A DNA stretch of 64,000 nt from Methylohalomonas sp034521715. GTDB taxonomy: Bacteria > Pseudomonadota > Gammaproteobacteria > Methylohalomonadales > Methylohalomonadaceae. The translations under genes and the position numbers were made by a program. The number at the start of each line of letters is the position of its first letter. The first letter of the stretch is position 1. Shown here in pieces: positions 1-9,466 of this stretch. The stretch is taken from positions 124,001 through 188,000 of the forward strand of contig JAXHLY010000010.1 in assembly GCA_034521715.1 (NCBI GenBank). Reading direction: 5' to 3'. The notes beneath the pieces were generated by a model. The model searched no databases, was not told the DNA's origin, and worked only from the letters and a program-made list of their open reading frames with translations.

Positions 1-1979
1 GCACATGGTACTCGCGGTTACGGGTTTTCTGCTTGTCCTGATCGGTGCCTGTGGCCTGGCGGGCAATCATTTTCCTGCCGGTGACGGCATCCCTGCGGAA
101 ACCGCCGGTGCCGGCGGCATACTGGGCGATGCAATAGGCAGCGGACTGCTCACACTGCTGGGACCGACCGGCAGCGCGCTCATACTGCTCGCCATGCTGC
201 TGACCGGGATCACACTCTATACCGGGCTGTCCTGGTTCCGGGTCATGGATGCCACCGGTCACTGGACACTTAGGCTGATCGACTGGCTGCAGGTCAAACG
301 CGATGAATACCGTGACCGCGTAGAAGGTGCGAAGGCCCGCCAGGAGCGCGAGACGGTTGTTCGCAAGGTGAAGGAAGAAACCGGGCAGCGCCAGCCGCCG
401 CGTATCGAACCGGTAATTTCCAGCCTTGAGCCCGGTACACGCGGAGAAAAGGAGCGACAGGAATTTCTGTTCGAGCCGCCTCCGGAAACGACACTGCCGC
501 CGCTGAACCTGCTGGACCCTGGCCAGCCGTCGAAGGGTCATTATTCCAGCGAGGCACTCGAGGCCATGTCACGCCAGGTCGAGATCAAGCTGCGCGATTT
601 CGGCGTCCAGGTCGAAGTGGTTGCCGTCCATCCCGGTCCGGTCATCACGCGTTTCGAGCTCGAACCGGCACCCGGCGTCAAGGGCAGCCAGATCAGCAAT
701 CTGGCCAAGGATATTGCCCGTTCACTGTCGGTCGTCAGCGTCCGCGTCGTGGATGTCATCCCGGGCAAATCGGTCATCGGTCTCGAGATTCCGAATGAAA
801 CCCGCGAGCTGGTTACGCTCAGCGAAATCCTCAACAGCAAGGAGTATGAAAATACCCATTCACCACTGGTGCTGGCACTGGGCAAGGATATCAGCGGCCA
901 GCCGGTGGTCGCCGAACTGAACAAAATGCCGCATTTGCTGGTGGCCGGTACAACCGGCTCGGGCAAATCCGTTCGCCCTGAATGCCATGATCCTGAGCAT
1001 TCTGTACAAGTCGGTCGCCAAGGACGTGCGGCTGATCATGATCGATCCGAAGATGCTGGAACTGTCCGTTTATGAAGGCATACCGCACCTGCTGGCGCCC
1101 GTGGTCACGGACATGAAGGAGGCCGCCAATGCCCTGCGCTGGTGTGTCGCCGAAATGGAACGGCGTTACAAGCTGATGTCGAATCTTGGCGTGCGTAACA
1201 TCGGTGGCTACAACCGCAAGATCAGGGAGGCGGCCGAGCGTGGTCAGCCCATACCGGATCCGTTCTACCAGCCGGTCAGTGAAGAAGACGAGATCCCGCA
1301 GCTCGAGGAAATGCCGCTTATTATTGTCATTGTGGATGAACTGGCTGACATGATGATGACGGTCGGCAAGAAGGTCGAGGAATTGATCGCCCGCCTGGCG
1401 CAGAAGGCGCGAGCCTCCGGTATTCATCTCATTCTGGCAACGCAGAGACCTTCCGTGGACGTAATTACCGGTCTGATCAAGGCCAATATACCCTGTCGTA
1501 TCGCCTTCCAGGTGTCCTCGCGGGTGGACTCACGGACGATTCTCGATCAAATGGGTGCGGAAACATTGCTGGGTCACGGTGACATGCTGTTCATGCAAAC
1601 GGGATCGCCGGTGCCTACGCGGGTACACGGCGCTTTTGTGGCCGATCATGAAGTGCATAAGGTCGTAGGCAACCTGCGCAAGCGCGGTACACCACAGTAT
1701 CGTGAGGATGTTATCCGTGGACCAGAGGAAGGCGGGGCCGAAGCCGTCGTCGGTATTGATACCGCCGACGGCGGCGAACAGGATCCGCTGTATGATGAGG
1801 CCGTGAAGATCGTGACTGAAACCCGCCGGGCATCCATATCATCGGTGCAGCGTCGATTGCGAATCGGTTATAACCGGGCGGCGCGCATAGTGGAGGAAAT
1901 GGAACGCTCTGGCGTTGTCAGCGCCCAGGAGTCCAACGGTAACCGTGAGGTGCTGGCGCCGGCTCCGCCGAAGGATTGA
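1..1979 (+). CDS. ftsK: DNA translocase FtsK, 5'-truncated by window edge, one frameshift
   Basis: Septal DNA translocase that moves chromosome termini through the closing division septum and activates XerCD at dif. The visible part starts inside the N-terminal membrane domain, with two hydrophobic segments before base 250. A Glu/Arg/Pro-rich linker follows, then the motor: Walker A GTTGSGKSV at about 945-974 and Walker B with IVDELADMM near 1325-1355. The C-terminal winged-helix gamma domain lies at about 1786-1960. The reading frame breaks at about base 974, directly after Walker A: the upstream frame runs into unrelated residues, and a frame one base away continues with NAMILSILYKS as expected. 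One extra C explains it. Since ftsK is essential, I read this as a sequence error. The true start lies before the window. lolA follows, as in many gammaproteobacteria. Confidence 0.95.
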
Positions 1980-1989
1980 ACAAAATGTG

Positions 1990-2082
1990 AAAAGTGAATG
2001 GTGAATAGTTGATCGATGGAACCATAAAGCTCCCGTCTATTCCAATAACACGATTCACGATTCACGATTCACGATTCACGAG
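1990..2082. repeat. Heptamer tandem repeat with inverted partner between ftsK and lolA
   Basis: Bases 2049-2082 hold about four and a half copies of the 7-mer CACGATT. A degenerate reverse-complement partner (GTGAATGGTGAAT) lies at about 1990-2002, just after the ftsK stop. The two arms could pair 12 of 13 bases into a long hairpin in the ftsK-lolA transcript. It may be a slippage-prone simple repeat or an mRNA processing or termination element. No U-tract is present, so a classical terminator is not supported. Confidence 0.6.
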
Positions 2083-2093
2083 ACGCAAATATT

Positions 2094-2714
2094 ATGCTCA
2101 GGTTATTTTTCGTATTCATTGCAATCCTCGCAGCGCCTGCCGTCCAGGCTGGCGGCGAAGAACAGTTGCGTGCCTTTCTGAGCGATCTCGATTCTCTCCG
2201 CGCCGGTTTTGAACAGAAACTTTTTAACGAATCCGGTGACCTGCTGGAAACCGCCGAGGGCGAGCTTTACCTGCAGCGTCCCGGCAAGTTCAACTGGACA
2301 TATCAAAGTCCCTATCAGCAGCAGATTATCACCGACGGCAAGACACTGTGGATTTACGATCAAGATCTCGAACAGGTTACCATTCGCAACATGGGCGAAA
2401 GCATGCAGGCATCACCTGCGGCGATCCTTGGTGGCAGCGCCAATATCGATGAGTTATATGACATTACTGAGCTGGGTGAACTGGAAGGTTACGACTGGGT
2501 GCGGCTGGAATCCAGGGATGATGACAGCCAGTACAGCGATGTACGCATGGGCTTCGATGGCCGTGAACTCGGCATGATGATACTGTCCGACAATCTCAGT
2601 CAGACAACACGAATTGATTTCAGCAACGTCGTACTCAATACGGATATCGATGCTGCCCGGTTTGAATTCACACCACCACCCGATGTCGATGTCATCGACG
2701 ACCGGCAGCAGTGA
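2094..2714 (+). CDS. lolA: Outer-membrane lipoprotein carrier protein LolA
   Basis: Periplasmic chaperone that takes lipoproteins from the LolCDE transporter and carries them to LolB at the outer membrane. The protein is 206 residues, normal for the family. It has a cleavable signal peptide of about 19 residues ending APAVQA. The mature part shows typical LolA features: the LRAFLSDLDSLRAGFEQ opening, then the GELYLQRPGKFNWTY and TDGKTLWIYDQDLEQV strands of the open barrel. The start at 2094 gives the signal peptide directly. The stop overlaps the GTG start of rarA, which implies translational coupling. The position between ftsK and rarA matches the conserved gammaproteobacterial order. Confidence 0.96.
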   Translation: MLRLFFVFIAILAAPAVQAGGEEQLRAFLSDLDSLRAGFEQKLFNESGDLLETAEGELYLQRPGKFNWTYQSPYQQQIITDGKTLWIYDQDLEQVTIRNMGESMQASPAAILGGSANIDELYDITELGELEGYDWVRLESRDDDSQYSDVRMGFDGRELGMMILSDNLSQTTRIDFSNVVLNTDIDAARFEFTPPPDVDVIDDRQQ

Positions 2715-4045
2715 ACGAGCAGTCGCCTACAACCAATCCGACAGTCAATCAGGATTATCGGCCACTGGCGGATCGCCTGCGGCCCAGGCATATCGATGAA
2801 TTCACGGGCCAGGAGCATATCCTGGGGCCCGATAAGCCGTTGCGCCAGGCGATTGAAACCGGCCAGTTGCATTCCATGGTGTTCTGGGGACCACCCGGTA
2901 CCGGCAAGACGACCCTCGCGCGTTTGCTGGCCTCGGCCTGCGATGCACAGTTTCTCACGCTGTCCGCTGTACTGTCCGGCGTCAAGGATATCCGTGCCGC
3001 CATCGACCGCGCCAGGGATTATCGCGAGGCCTATGGCAGGGACACGGTACTGTTCGTTGACGAGGTGCACCGTTTCAACAAGGCTCAGCAGGACGCCTTC
3101 CTGCCGTTTGTCGAGGATGGCACTGTGACTTTTGTCGGTGCCACGACTGAGAATCCTTCCTTTGAACTGAATAATGCATTGCTGTCGCGGGTTCGCGTTT
3201 ATGTGCTGCGGGCACTGACGGAGGAGGCCATTGAACGGACACTGCAGGTTGCGCTGGAAGACGGGGAGCGTGGTCTCGGCAGTCGCGGCATTGAGCTCGA
3301 GGGAAATGCCATGCAGCAACTGGCGTCAGTGGCCGACGGCGACGCTCGCCGCGCGTTGAACCTGCTGGAAATCGCCGCCGACCTGACGGTCAATGGCCGG
3401 ATTGATGCCGAGCTGCTGCAGGAGGTCATGGCCGGCGGCAGTCTGCGCCGTTTCGACAAGGGCGGTGAGGCCTTTTATGATCAGATATCAGCGTTGCATA
3501 AGTCCGTGCGGGGTTCGGCACCTGATGCCGCCCTCTACTGGTTCTGCCGCATGATCGACGGCGGCTGTGATCCGCTGTATATAGGCCGGAGGATTGTCCG
3601 CATGGCCGCCGAGGATATCGGCAATGCCGATCCACGGGCACTGCAGATCGCACTCAATGCCTGGGATACCCAGGAACGTCTGGGATCGCCGGACGGCGAG
3701 CTGGCACTGGCCCAGGCCGTGGTTTACATGGCCTGTGCGGCCAAGAGCAATGCTGTCTATATGGCCTATAATCGGGCGATGAAAGACGCCCGCGACAGTG
3801 GCTCGCTGGAAGTGCCGCTGCACCTGCGTAATGCACCGACTAAACTGATGAAGGAACTCGAATATGGCAAATCCTACCGCTATGCCCATGATGAACCGGA
3901 AGGTTATGCCGCCGGCGAGAATTATTTTCCGGAGGAACTGGCAGGCCGGCATTATTATGAGCCGGTAGACCGCGGTCTGGAAATCCGCATCAGAGAAAAG
4001 CTGAAACACCTGCGCGAGCTCGACAGAAAGGCCAAAAAAAGCTGA
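2711..4045 (+). CDS. rarA: Replication-associated recombination protein A (AAA+ ATPase)
   Basis: RarA/MgsA is a clamp-loader-like AAA+ ATPase that acts at stalled replication forks and single-strand gaps. The protein has 444 residues. Walker A GPPGTGKT is at residues 60-67, Walker B with DEVHRF at about 116-121, and the sensor-1 region GATTENPSF at about 139-147. The C-terminal MgsA helical domain that drives tetramerisation contains ALYWFCRMIDGG and RRIVRMAAEDIG. The GTG start at 2711 overlaps the lolA stop (GTGA) and is the only start that keeps the N-terminal PLADRLRP motif. crcB follows after 44 bp, so this is probably one lolA-rarA-crcB transcript. Confidence 0.96.
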   Translation: MNEQSPTTNPTVNQDYRPLADRLRPRHIDEFTGQEHILGPDKPLRQAIETGQLHSMVFWGPPGTGKTTLARLLASACDAQFLTLSAVLSGVKDIRAAIDRARDYREAYGRDTVLFVDEVHRFNKAQQDAFLPFVEDGTVTFVGATTENPSFELNNALLSRVRVYVLRALTEEAIERTLQVALEDGERGLGSRGIELEGNAMQQLASVADGDARRALNLLEIAADLTVNGRIDAELLQEVMAGGSLRRFDKGGEAFYDQISALHKSVRGSAPDAALYWFCRMIDGGCDPLYIGRRIVRMAAEDIGNADPRALQIALNAWDTQERLGSPDGELALAQAVVYMACAAKSNAVYMAYNRAMKDARDSGSLEVPLHLRNAPTKLMKELEYGKSYRYAHDEPEGYAAGENYFPEELAGRHYYEPVDRGLEIRIREKLKHLRELDRKAKKS

Positions 4046-4089
4046 TGCTCGGTTACAATAGCGGTTGAACTGATAAACCGGGCTGACCA

Positions 4090-4464
4090 ATGACAACCAT
4101 ACTGGCTATTGCCGCGGGCGGCGCCGGCGGTGCCCTCATGCGTTACTGGTGTTCTCAGGGCGTACATGCACTGCTGGGACGGGATTTCCCCTACGGTACG
4201 CTGACAGTAAACGTGTTTGGTTCTTTGCTGATGGGCCTGCTGTTCGTGCTGCTGATAGAGCGGCAGTTCGTCTCTGCAGAATGGCGGGCACTGCTGCTGA
4301 TCGGTGTGCTGGGTTCGTTTACCACCTTCTCGACATTTTCCATAGAGACCTTGAATCTGCTGGAGCAGGGTGAGGCGCTGAAGGCCGGTTTAAACATACT
4401 GTTCAGTGTCAGTCTGTGCCTGATTGCCTGCTGGGCCGGAGTTATTCTGGGACGTCAGCTATGA
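4090..4464 (+). CDS. crcB: Fluoride ion channel CrcB/Fluc
   Basis: Dual-topology dimeric fluoride channel that exports F- and relieves fluoride toxicity. At 124 residues it is the usual single-domain length. Four hydrophobic helices are visible. Family signatures include GGAGGALMRYW in helix 1, TLTVNVFGSLLMG in helix 2 (with the conserved Asn) and GSFTTFSTFSIE in helix 3, which holds the central Na+ site and the Phe box. No fluoride riboswitch is evident in the 44 bp upstream, so expression probably depends on the upstream lolA-rarA transcript. The next gene starts at an ATGA overlap with this stop. Confidence 0.95.
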   Translation: MTTILAIAAGGAGGALMRYWCSQGVHALLGRDFPYGTLTVNVFGSLLMGLLFVLLIERQFVSAEWRALLLIGVLGSFTTFSTFSIETLNLLEQGEALKAGLNILFSVSLCLIACWAGVILGRQL

Positions 4465-4769
4465 CCGGAACAGATATTATGATTGTGCGTATCTATCTCC
4501 ATGAAGGTCAGAAACGCCTGCAAGGCCTGCTGTCGTACCTGCATGATGACAGTAAGGTTCGCGGCGTTACCGTGTTTCGCGGTATTTCCGGTTTCGGCCG
4601 ATCGGGGAAGTACCACTCTTCAACACTTGTTGACATGTCATTGGACTTGCCGGTTGTGATCGAATTTTTTGATACGCCGGAACGTATCGAGAGAATGCTG
4701 GAACACTTGGACACCCTCGTTGAGCCGGGACACATCGTTTATTGGCCTGCGAAAATGAACGAACAATAA
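4461..4769 (+). CDS. DUF190 family PII-like protein
   Basis: Small cytosolic protein of 102 residues in the DUF190 (PF02641) family, which has a ferredoxin-like PII fold. Visible hallmarks are the first strand IVRIYLHEGQK, the loop GVTVFRGISGFG and the last strand VIEFFDTPERIERML. The ATG at 4461 overlaps the crcB stop (ATGA) and is preferred to longer in-frame extensions that run into crcB. DUF190 genes are commonly paired with crcB, and the family has been suggested to have a signalling or regulatory role tied to the channel. The exact function is not established. Confidence 0.88.
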   Translation: MTGTDIMIVRIYLHEGQKRLQGLLSYLHDDSKVRGVTVFRGISGFGRSGKYHSSTLVDMSLDLPVVIEFFDTPERIERMLEHLDTLVEPGHIVYWPAKMNEQ

Positions 4770-4779
4770 GGAAAGCTGT

Positions 4780-6051
4780 ATGCTGGATCCGAATCTATTA
4801 CGTACTAACCTGGATGAGGTTGCTGAGGCCGTCGGGCGACGCGGTTTCAAGCTGGACATGGAGAAATTCAGGCAACTCGAATCCAATCGCAAGAAACTGC
4901 AGGTTGAGACCGAGCGGTTGCAGAATGAACGCAATACACGTTCGAAGGAGATAGGGCAGGTCAAGTCCAGGGGTGAGGATATTCAGCCGTTGCTGGATAA
5001 AGTCGCCGATCTGAGTGACAAACTAGGACAGAATGAAGACCGGCTTGCCGCCGTGCAGGTGGAACTTCGCGAATTGTCACTAGGCATTCCCAATATCCCG
5101 CATGAATCGGTACCCGATGGCAATGATGAAACGCACAACGCCGAGATCAGGCGCTGGGGCAATGTGCCTGCGTTTGATTTTAAACCCGGGGATCATGTCT
5201 CGCTGGGTGAACAGAGTGGATTACTGGATTTTGAAACTGCCAGCAAAATAGCCGCATCGCGCTTTGTCGTGATGCAGGGACCTTTGGCAAGGCTGCACAG
5301 GGCACTGATCCAGTTCATGCTGGATATACATACCCGGGACCATGGTTATACCGAGGTCAATGTACCGTACCTGGTCAATCCGGACAGTCTTTATGGCACC
5401 GGCCAGTTGCCCAAGTTTGCCGAGGATCAATTTCATATTGAGAAGCAGGATCTGTACCTGATTCCGACGGCGGAAGTACCAGTCACCAATATCGCGCGGG
5501 ACAGTATCGTGGATGCGGACAAATTGCCGCTGAAATATGCCTGTCATAGTCCCTGCTTTCGCAGCGAGGCGGGCTCCTACGGCAAGGACACCCGGGGCAT
5601 GATCCGTCAGCACCAGTTCGAGAAAGTCGAACTGGTGCAAATGGTCAGGCCGGAAGATTCCTGGAATGCGCTGGAGGAACTGACCGCTCATGCGGAAACA
5701 ATCCTGCAGAAACTGGAACTGCCTTATCGTGTGGTAACCCTATGCACCAGTGATCTGGGCTTTTCCGCGGCAAAAACCTACGATATCGAGGTTTGGTTGC
5801 CGGGGCAGGGGTTGTATCGGGAGATTTCGTCATGCAGCAATTTCGAGGATTTTCAGGCCCGGCGCATGCAGGCGCGCTACAAGGGCACTGACATGAAACG
5901 ACCGGCACTGCTGCATACGCTGAACGGTTCCGGTCTTGCAGTTGGCCGGACCCTGATCGCGATCATGGAAAACTACCAGCGGCCGGATGGCAGTATTATC
6001 GTGCCTGAAGTGTTACGACCATATATGGCGGGCACAGACGCGATAGGCTAG
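4780..6051 (+). CDS. serS: Seryl-tRNA synthetase
   Basis: Class II synthetase that charges tRNA-Ser (and tRNA-Sec where present) with serine. The 423-residue protein begins MLDPNLLRTNLDEV. It has the long antiparallel coiled-coil tRNA-binding arm at about residues 30-105. Class II motif 2 is FRSEAGSYGKDTRGMIR followed by HQFEKVE. Motif 3 is GSGLAVGRTLIAIMENYQ near the C-terminus. The ATG has a plausible GGAAAG ribosome site. It lies 10 bp after the DUF190 gene, consistent with co-transcription. Nothing is broken in this gene. Confidence 0.98.
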   Translation: MLDPNLLRTNLDEVAEAVGRRGFKLDMEKFRQLESNRKKLQVETERLQNERNTRSKEIGQVKSRGEDIQPLLDKVADLSDKLGQNEDRLAAVQVELRELSLGIPNIPHESVPDGNDETHNAEIRRWGNVPAFDFKPGDHVSLGEQSGLLDFETASKIAASRFVVMQGPLARLHRALIQFMLDIHTRDHGYTEVNVPYLVNPDSLYGTGQLPKFAEDQFHIEKQDLYLIPTAEVPVTNIARDSIVDADKLPLKYACHSPCFRSEAGSYGKDTRGMIRQHQFEKVELVQMVRPEDSWNALEELTAHAETILQKLELPYRVVTLCTSDLGFSAAKTYDIEVWLPGQGLYREISSCSNFEDFQARRMQARYKGTDMKRPALLHTLNGSGLAVGRTLIAIMENYQRPDGSIIVPEVLRPYMAGTDAIG

Positions 6052-6119
6052 AGGGATATTGTCGGCGTAGTTCTATTTCTTCAGAAAGCCCAGCATGTTC
6101 TTTACTGGCCAGCAGTTTA

Positions 6120-7808
6120 TTACGTCCTTCTTTCAGCCCAGCCACGGCGTGCCTGGGCTATACCGAATTTCAGATATGAGAAATGCGCCGTGGCATGGGC
6201 ATCTGAATCGACAGCAAGCTTGACACCGGCCTCGACACAGCGCTTGACGATTTCGTCATTAATATCCAGCCGATCGGGATAGGCGTCAATTTCCATGATG
6301 GTGGCGGTCTTGCGTGCGGCCTTGATGATTTTATCGATATCCAGGTCGATCGGGCGTCGGCGGTTGATGAGTCGGGTTGTAAGGTGAAATATGATATCGA
6401 CGTTCGGGTTCTCCATGGCGGTGATGATACGCTTTGTCTGGTTTTTCTGTGGCAGATCAAAATTGCCGTGTATGGCCGCACCGACAACATCAAGTTCTGA
6501 CAGGGTATCATCTTCGATATCCAGTATCCCATCTTTCATGATATTGACTTCGGCACCCTTCAGGACGGTGATACTGTGCCCGTTATTGGCCAGCTTTTTG
6601 TTGATTTTATCGATCTCCGACATCTGGCGTTTCAGTCGTTTTTCATCCAGGCCGTTGGTCATGACTAGTGAATTGGTATGGTCGGTAATAACAATGTATT
6701 CGAGTCCTGCTGCTTCCGCCGCCAGTGCCATTTCCTCGATCGAGTTTTTGCCATCAGTCCAGTTGGTCTGGGTCTGCAGATCGCCCTTGAGATCTTCATA
6801 ACCAACCAGTTTGGGTAATTTGTGCTCCTGCGCCGTCGTTATTTCGCCGTGATTTTCGCGCAACTCGGACTCCACAAAGTCCAGTCCGAGCTTCTTGTAG
6901 AGCCCTTTTTCGGTTTTGCCGGCAAGCTGTTGCTTATCTTTGTAAATGCCGTATTCATTCAGTTTCCAGCCTTTTTTAATGGCGATATTGCGCAGGGCGA
7001 TGTTGTGGGCCTTGGAGCCGGTAAAATAGCATAGCGCCGCGCCCCAGGATTCGGCAGGTACGACCCGAAGGTCGGCATCCAGGTTGCTGCTCAGTCTGAC
7101 ATTGGTTTTGGTTTCACCATGGCCATAAATATGGCTGACATCGGGAAGCCTGACAAAACGCTCCATGACCTTTTCGGGTTTCTTCGATGACACAAGAATG
7201 TCGACATCACCAATGGTTTCCTTGTATCGACGTACGGAGCCCGCAATGGTGACCTGGTCAACCTCCGGGAATTTCGATATGGTCTTTTCCAGGCTTTCGA
7301 GATCGGCCAGCACAAAGCCGAGGATGGAGCGGCCACTGTTACTCTGCAAGAACTCTATGCCCTTGAGGATTCTCTCTTCAGACTTTTTGCCGAAACCGGA
7401 CAGTTCGCGGACTTTGCCTTTCCTGGCGGCCTTTTCCAGATCATCCAGATTCCTGATGCCAAGCTCTTCCCATAATTTCTGGACGGTTCTGGGACCCACT
7501 CCCTCGATTGCAGTGAGCTCGTTTATCTGGACAGGGATTTTTTTCTTGAGCGCCTCGTATTCCCTGAAATGGCCTGTTTCGAGCAAATCCTTGATGTGCC
7601 CTGCAATGCCGGTGCCGACACCAGGTATCCTGTCAAGCGCCTTCACGCCGCCGTCACAATAGATGTCCGCGATTTCCTCCGGGTATGACTCGATGTTGAG
7701 GGCGGCCTTCTCATAGGCGCCGGGCTTGAACTGCACGTCGAGCATTTCATAGAGCGAGGCCATTTCGTAAAGAATGTCTGCAATGGCCTGGTTTGAATAA
7801 CGTTTCAC
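6120..7808 (-). CDS. polX: PolX-family DNA polymerase with PHP domain
   Basis: Family X DNA polymerase fused to a C-terminal PHP domain, expected to fill short gaps in DNA repair. An N-terminal helix-hairpin-helix 8-kDa-like domain carries IPGVGTGIAGHIKDLLE and IEGVGPRTVQKLWEELG. The nucleotidyltransferase site is AGSVRRYKETIGDVDILV, with the Asp-x-Asp metal pair. The PHP domain keeps ITDHTNS, AAIHGNFD and DSDAHATAH, but its first motif reads DLQTQTNWTDG, so a Q-x-Q replaces the usual metal-binding His. I prefer the GTG at 7808, which begins the conserved KRYSNQAIADILYEMA and has a purine-rich stretch upstream. An ATG at 7877 adds 23 residues with no family match. Lys-rich composition hints at an archaeal or candidate-phylum-like subfamily. 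Confidence 0.88.
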   Translation of the reverse strand: MKRYSNQAIADILYEMASLYEMLDVQFKPGAYEKAALNIESYPEEIADIYCDGGVKALDRIPGVGTGIAGHIKDLLETGHFREYEALKKKIPVQINELTAIEGVGPRTVQKLWEELGIRNLDDLEKAARKGKVRELSGFGKKSEERILKGIEFLQSNSGRSILGFVLADLESLEKTISKFPEVDQVTIAGSVRRYKETIGDVDILVSSKKPEKVMERFVRLPDVSHIYGHGETKTNVRLSSNLDADLRVVPAESWGAALCYFTGSKAHNIALRNIAIKKGWKLNEYGIYKDKQQLAGKTEKGLYKKLGLDFVESELRENHGEITTAQEHKLPKLVGYEDLKGDLQTQTNWTDGKNSIEEMALAAEAAGLEYIVITDHTNSLVMTNGLDEKRLKRQMSEIDKINKKLANNGHSITVLKGAEVNIMKDGILDIEDDTLSELDVVGAAIHGNFDLPQKNQTKRIITAMENPNVDIIFHLTTRLINRRRPIDLDIDKIIKAARKTATIMEIDAYPDRLDINDEIVKRCVEAGVKLAVDSDAHATAHFSYLKFGIAQARRGWAERRT

Positions 7809-7983
7809 GGTTCCGTCCCGGACAGGATTAGTCCCCTTATAAATCATCCCCACCCAGGAAGGCAATGAAAGCAGCATTGAACGAGACTAACCAATGTGCT
7901 CGCCGGGATAATGACAATCATTGACAGGCAAAGGAGCCATCATGTCGTCATGCCGGTACATGCCGTATCCCCTTCAAAAAAAA

Positions 7984-8002
7984 GACCGCCCGGTGGGCGG
8001 TC
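7984..8002 (-). terminator. Rho-independent terminator of the pntA-pntB operon
   Basis: A perfect 8-bp inverted repeat (GACCGCCC / GGGCGGTC) with a 3-nt loop is followed, on the minus strand, by eight U residues (A-run at 7976-7983). It lies about 50 bp after the pntB stop and is oriented to end minus-strand transcription. Confidence 0.88.
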
Positions 8003-8053
8003 CTTGTGGAAACTTTCGCTAGTTGAGCGGCCGGTTCCCGCCAGGTAACGGGA

Positions 8054-9454
8054 TCATCCAGGTAATGCCTTAAGTACAGCCTCCATGCTTTCCCTGGCAT
8101 CACCAAACAGCATGCGTGTGTTTTCCTTGAAGAACAGCGGGTTCTCGATACCGGCATAACCTGTAGCCATACTGCGCTTGAGCACGATGGTGGTTCCACC
8201 TTTCCAGACTTCGAGTACCGGCATACCGGCGATCGGGCTCTCGGGGTCTTCCGCTGCGGAAGGATTCACGATGTCATTGGCGCCGATCACGATCGAAACA
8301 TCCACATTGGGGAAATCCTCGTTGATCTCGTCCATCTCATAAACGATATCGTACGGAACATGAGCCTCGGCCAGCAGCACATTCATATGTCCAGGCATGC
8401 GGCCGGCGACCGGATGAATGCCGAAACGCACATTGACGCCCTTGTCACGCAGATGTCTGGTGATCTCATAAACCGTATGCTGGGCCTGGGCAACGGCCAT
8501 GCCATAACCAGGCACGATCATGACTTCTCTGGCATCGGCCAGCATGGCCGCGGTCTCCTCGGCATCGATCGGATTGACATCACCGGTCAGGCCCTCGGCC
8601 GTGCCACTGCCACCACCGCCGCTACCGAAACCGCCTGCTATCACGGAAATGAATTTGCGGTTCATGGCGCGGCACATGATGTAACTCAGAATGGCGCCGC
8701 TGGAACCGACCAGGGCACCTGTTACGATCAGCAGATCATTGGAAAGCATGAAGCCGGTCGCCGCCGCAGCCCAGCCCGAGTAGCTGTTCAGCATGGAAAC
8801 CACGACCGGCATATCGGCACCGCCAATCGCCATGACCATGTGAATACCGAATACCAGGGCAATTATGGTCATTAACAACAGGGGCCACATGCCGCTGCCT
8901 TCGGCCGCCTGGGCCAGAAACACATCGCCCAGCCAGATTGCGAGTATCAGCAGACCCAGGTTAAAAAGGTGCCTGCCCGGCAGTGTGAGCGGTTTACTGC
9001 CGATACGCCCCGACAGCTTGCCGAAAGCGGTAACCGAGCCGGTAAATGTTACGGCACCGATCAGAACACCCAGGTAGATCTCGACTTCGTGGATTGTTTT
9101 CTCGGCACCGCTATAGATTCCGTCGGCTCCGAAGAAGCTGACATAGCCGACCAGTACGGCGGCCAGGCCCACCAGGCTGTGCAGAATCGCAACCAGCTCC
9201 GGCATCTGCGTCATCTGCACCTTGGCGGCGAGCCTCAAGCCAATCACACCGCCTATAAGCATGGCGATACCCAATCCCCAGTAGCTGGTTACCTGTTCAC
9301 TCAGCACAGTGGCAACGATGGCGATCGCCATGCCGATGATGCCGTACATGACGCCACGGCGGGCGGTTTCCTGGTGGCTCAGACCGCCAAGGGCAAGAAT
9401 GAAAAGTATCGTTGCGCCGATGTAGGCCGCTGTCACTAATCCCTGATTCAGCAT
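8054..9454 (-). CDS. pntB: NAD(P) transhydrogenase subunit beta
   Basis: Membrane subunit of the proton-translocating transhydrogenase, which reduces NADP+ with NADH using the proton-motive force. The 466-residue protein has about nine transmembrane helices. These are followed by the soluble NADP(H)-binding domain III, recognisable by VPGYGMAVAQAQH, the RFGIHPVAGRMPGHMNV stretch, and IVIGANDIVNPSA near the end. Length and order are normal. It starts 12 bp after pntA on the same strand, and a terminator follows. The reading frame is intact, unlike pntA just upstream. Confidence 0.97.
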   Translation of the reverse strand: MLNQGLVTAAYIGATILFILALGGLSHQETARRGVMYGIIGMAIAIVATVLSEQVTSYWGLGIAMLIGGVIGLRLAAKVQMTQMPELVAILHSLVGLAAVLVGYVSFFGADGIYSGAEKTIHEVEIYLGVLIGAVTFTGSVTAFGKLSGRIGSKPLTLPGRHLFNLGLLILAIWLGDVFLAQAAEGSGMWPLLLMTIIALVFGIHMVMAIGGADMPVVVSMLNSYSGWAAAATGFMLSNDLLIVTGALVGSSGAILSYIMCRAMNRKFISVIAGGFGSGGGGSGTAEGLTGDVNPIDAEETAAMLADAREVMIVPGYGMAVAQAQHTVYEITRHLRDKGVNVRFGIHPVAGRMPGHMNVLLAEAHVPYDIVYEMDEINEDFPNVDVSIVIGANDIVNPSAAEDPESPIAGMPVLEVWKGGTTIVLKRSMATGYAGIENPLFFKENTRMLFGDARESMEAVLKALPG

Positions 9455-9466
9455 GTCGCGGCCCCC

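Noticed and set aside
945..1000. Programmed frameshift in ftsK
   Set aside because: No slippery heptamer or stimulatory structure is visible, and the same single-base pattern recurs in many unrelated genes, so an indel error is simpler.
4046..4089. Fluoride riboswitch before crcB
   Set aside because: The spacer is only 44 bases and lacks the conserved crcB-motif pseudoknot elements.
8360..9439. Plus-strand frames opposite pntB
   Set aside because: Antisense of an intact conserved gene, with no start signals or domains.
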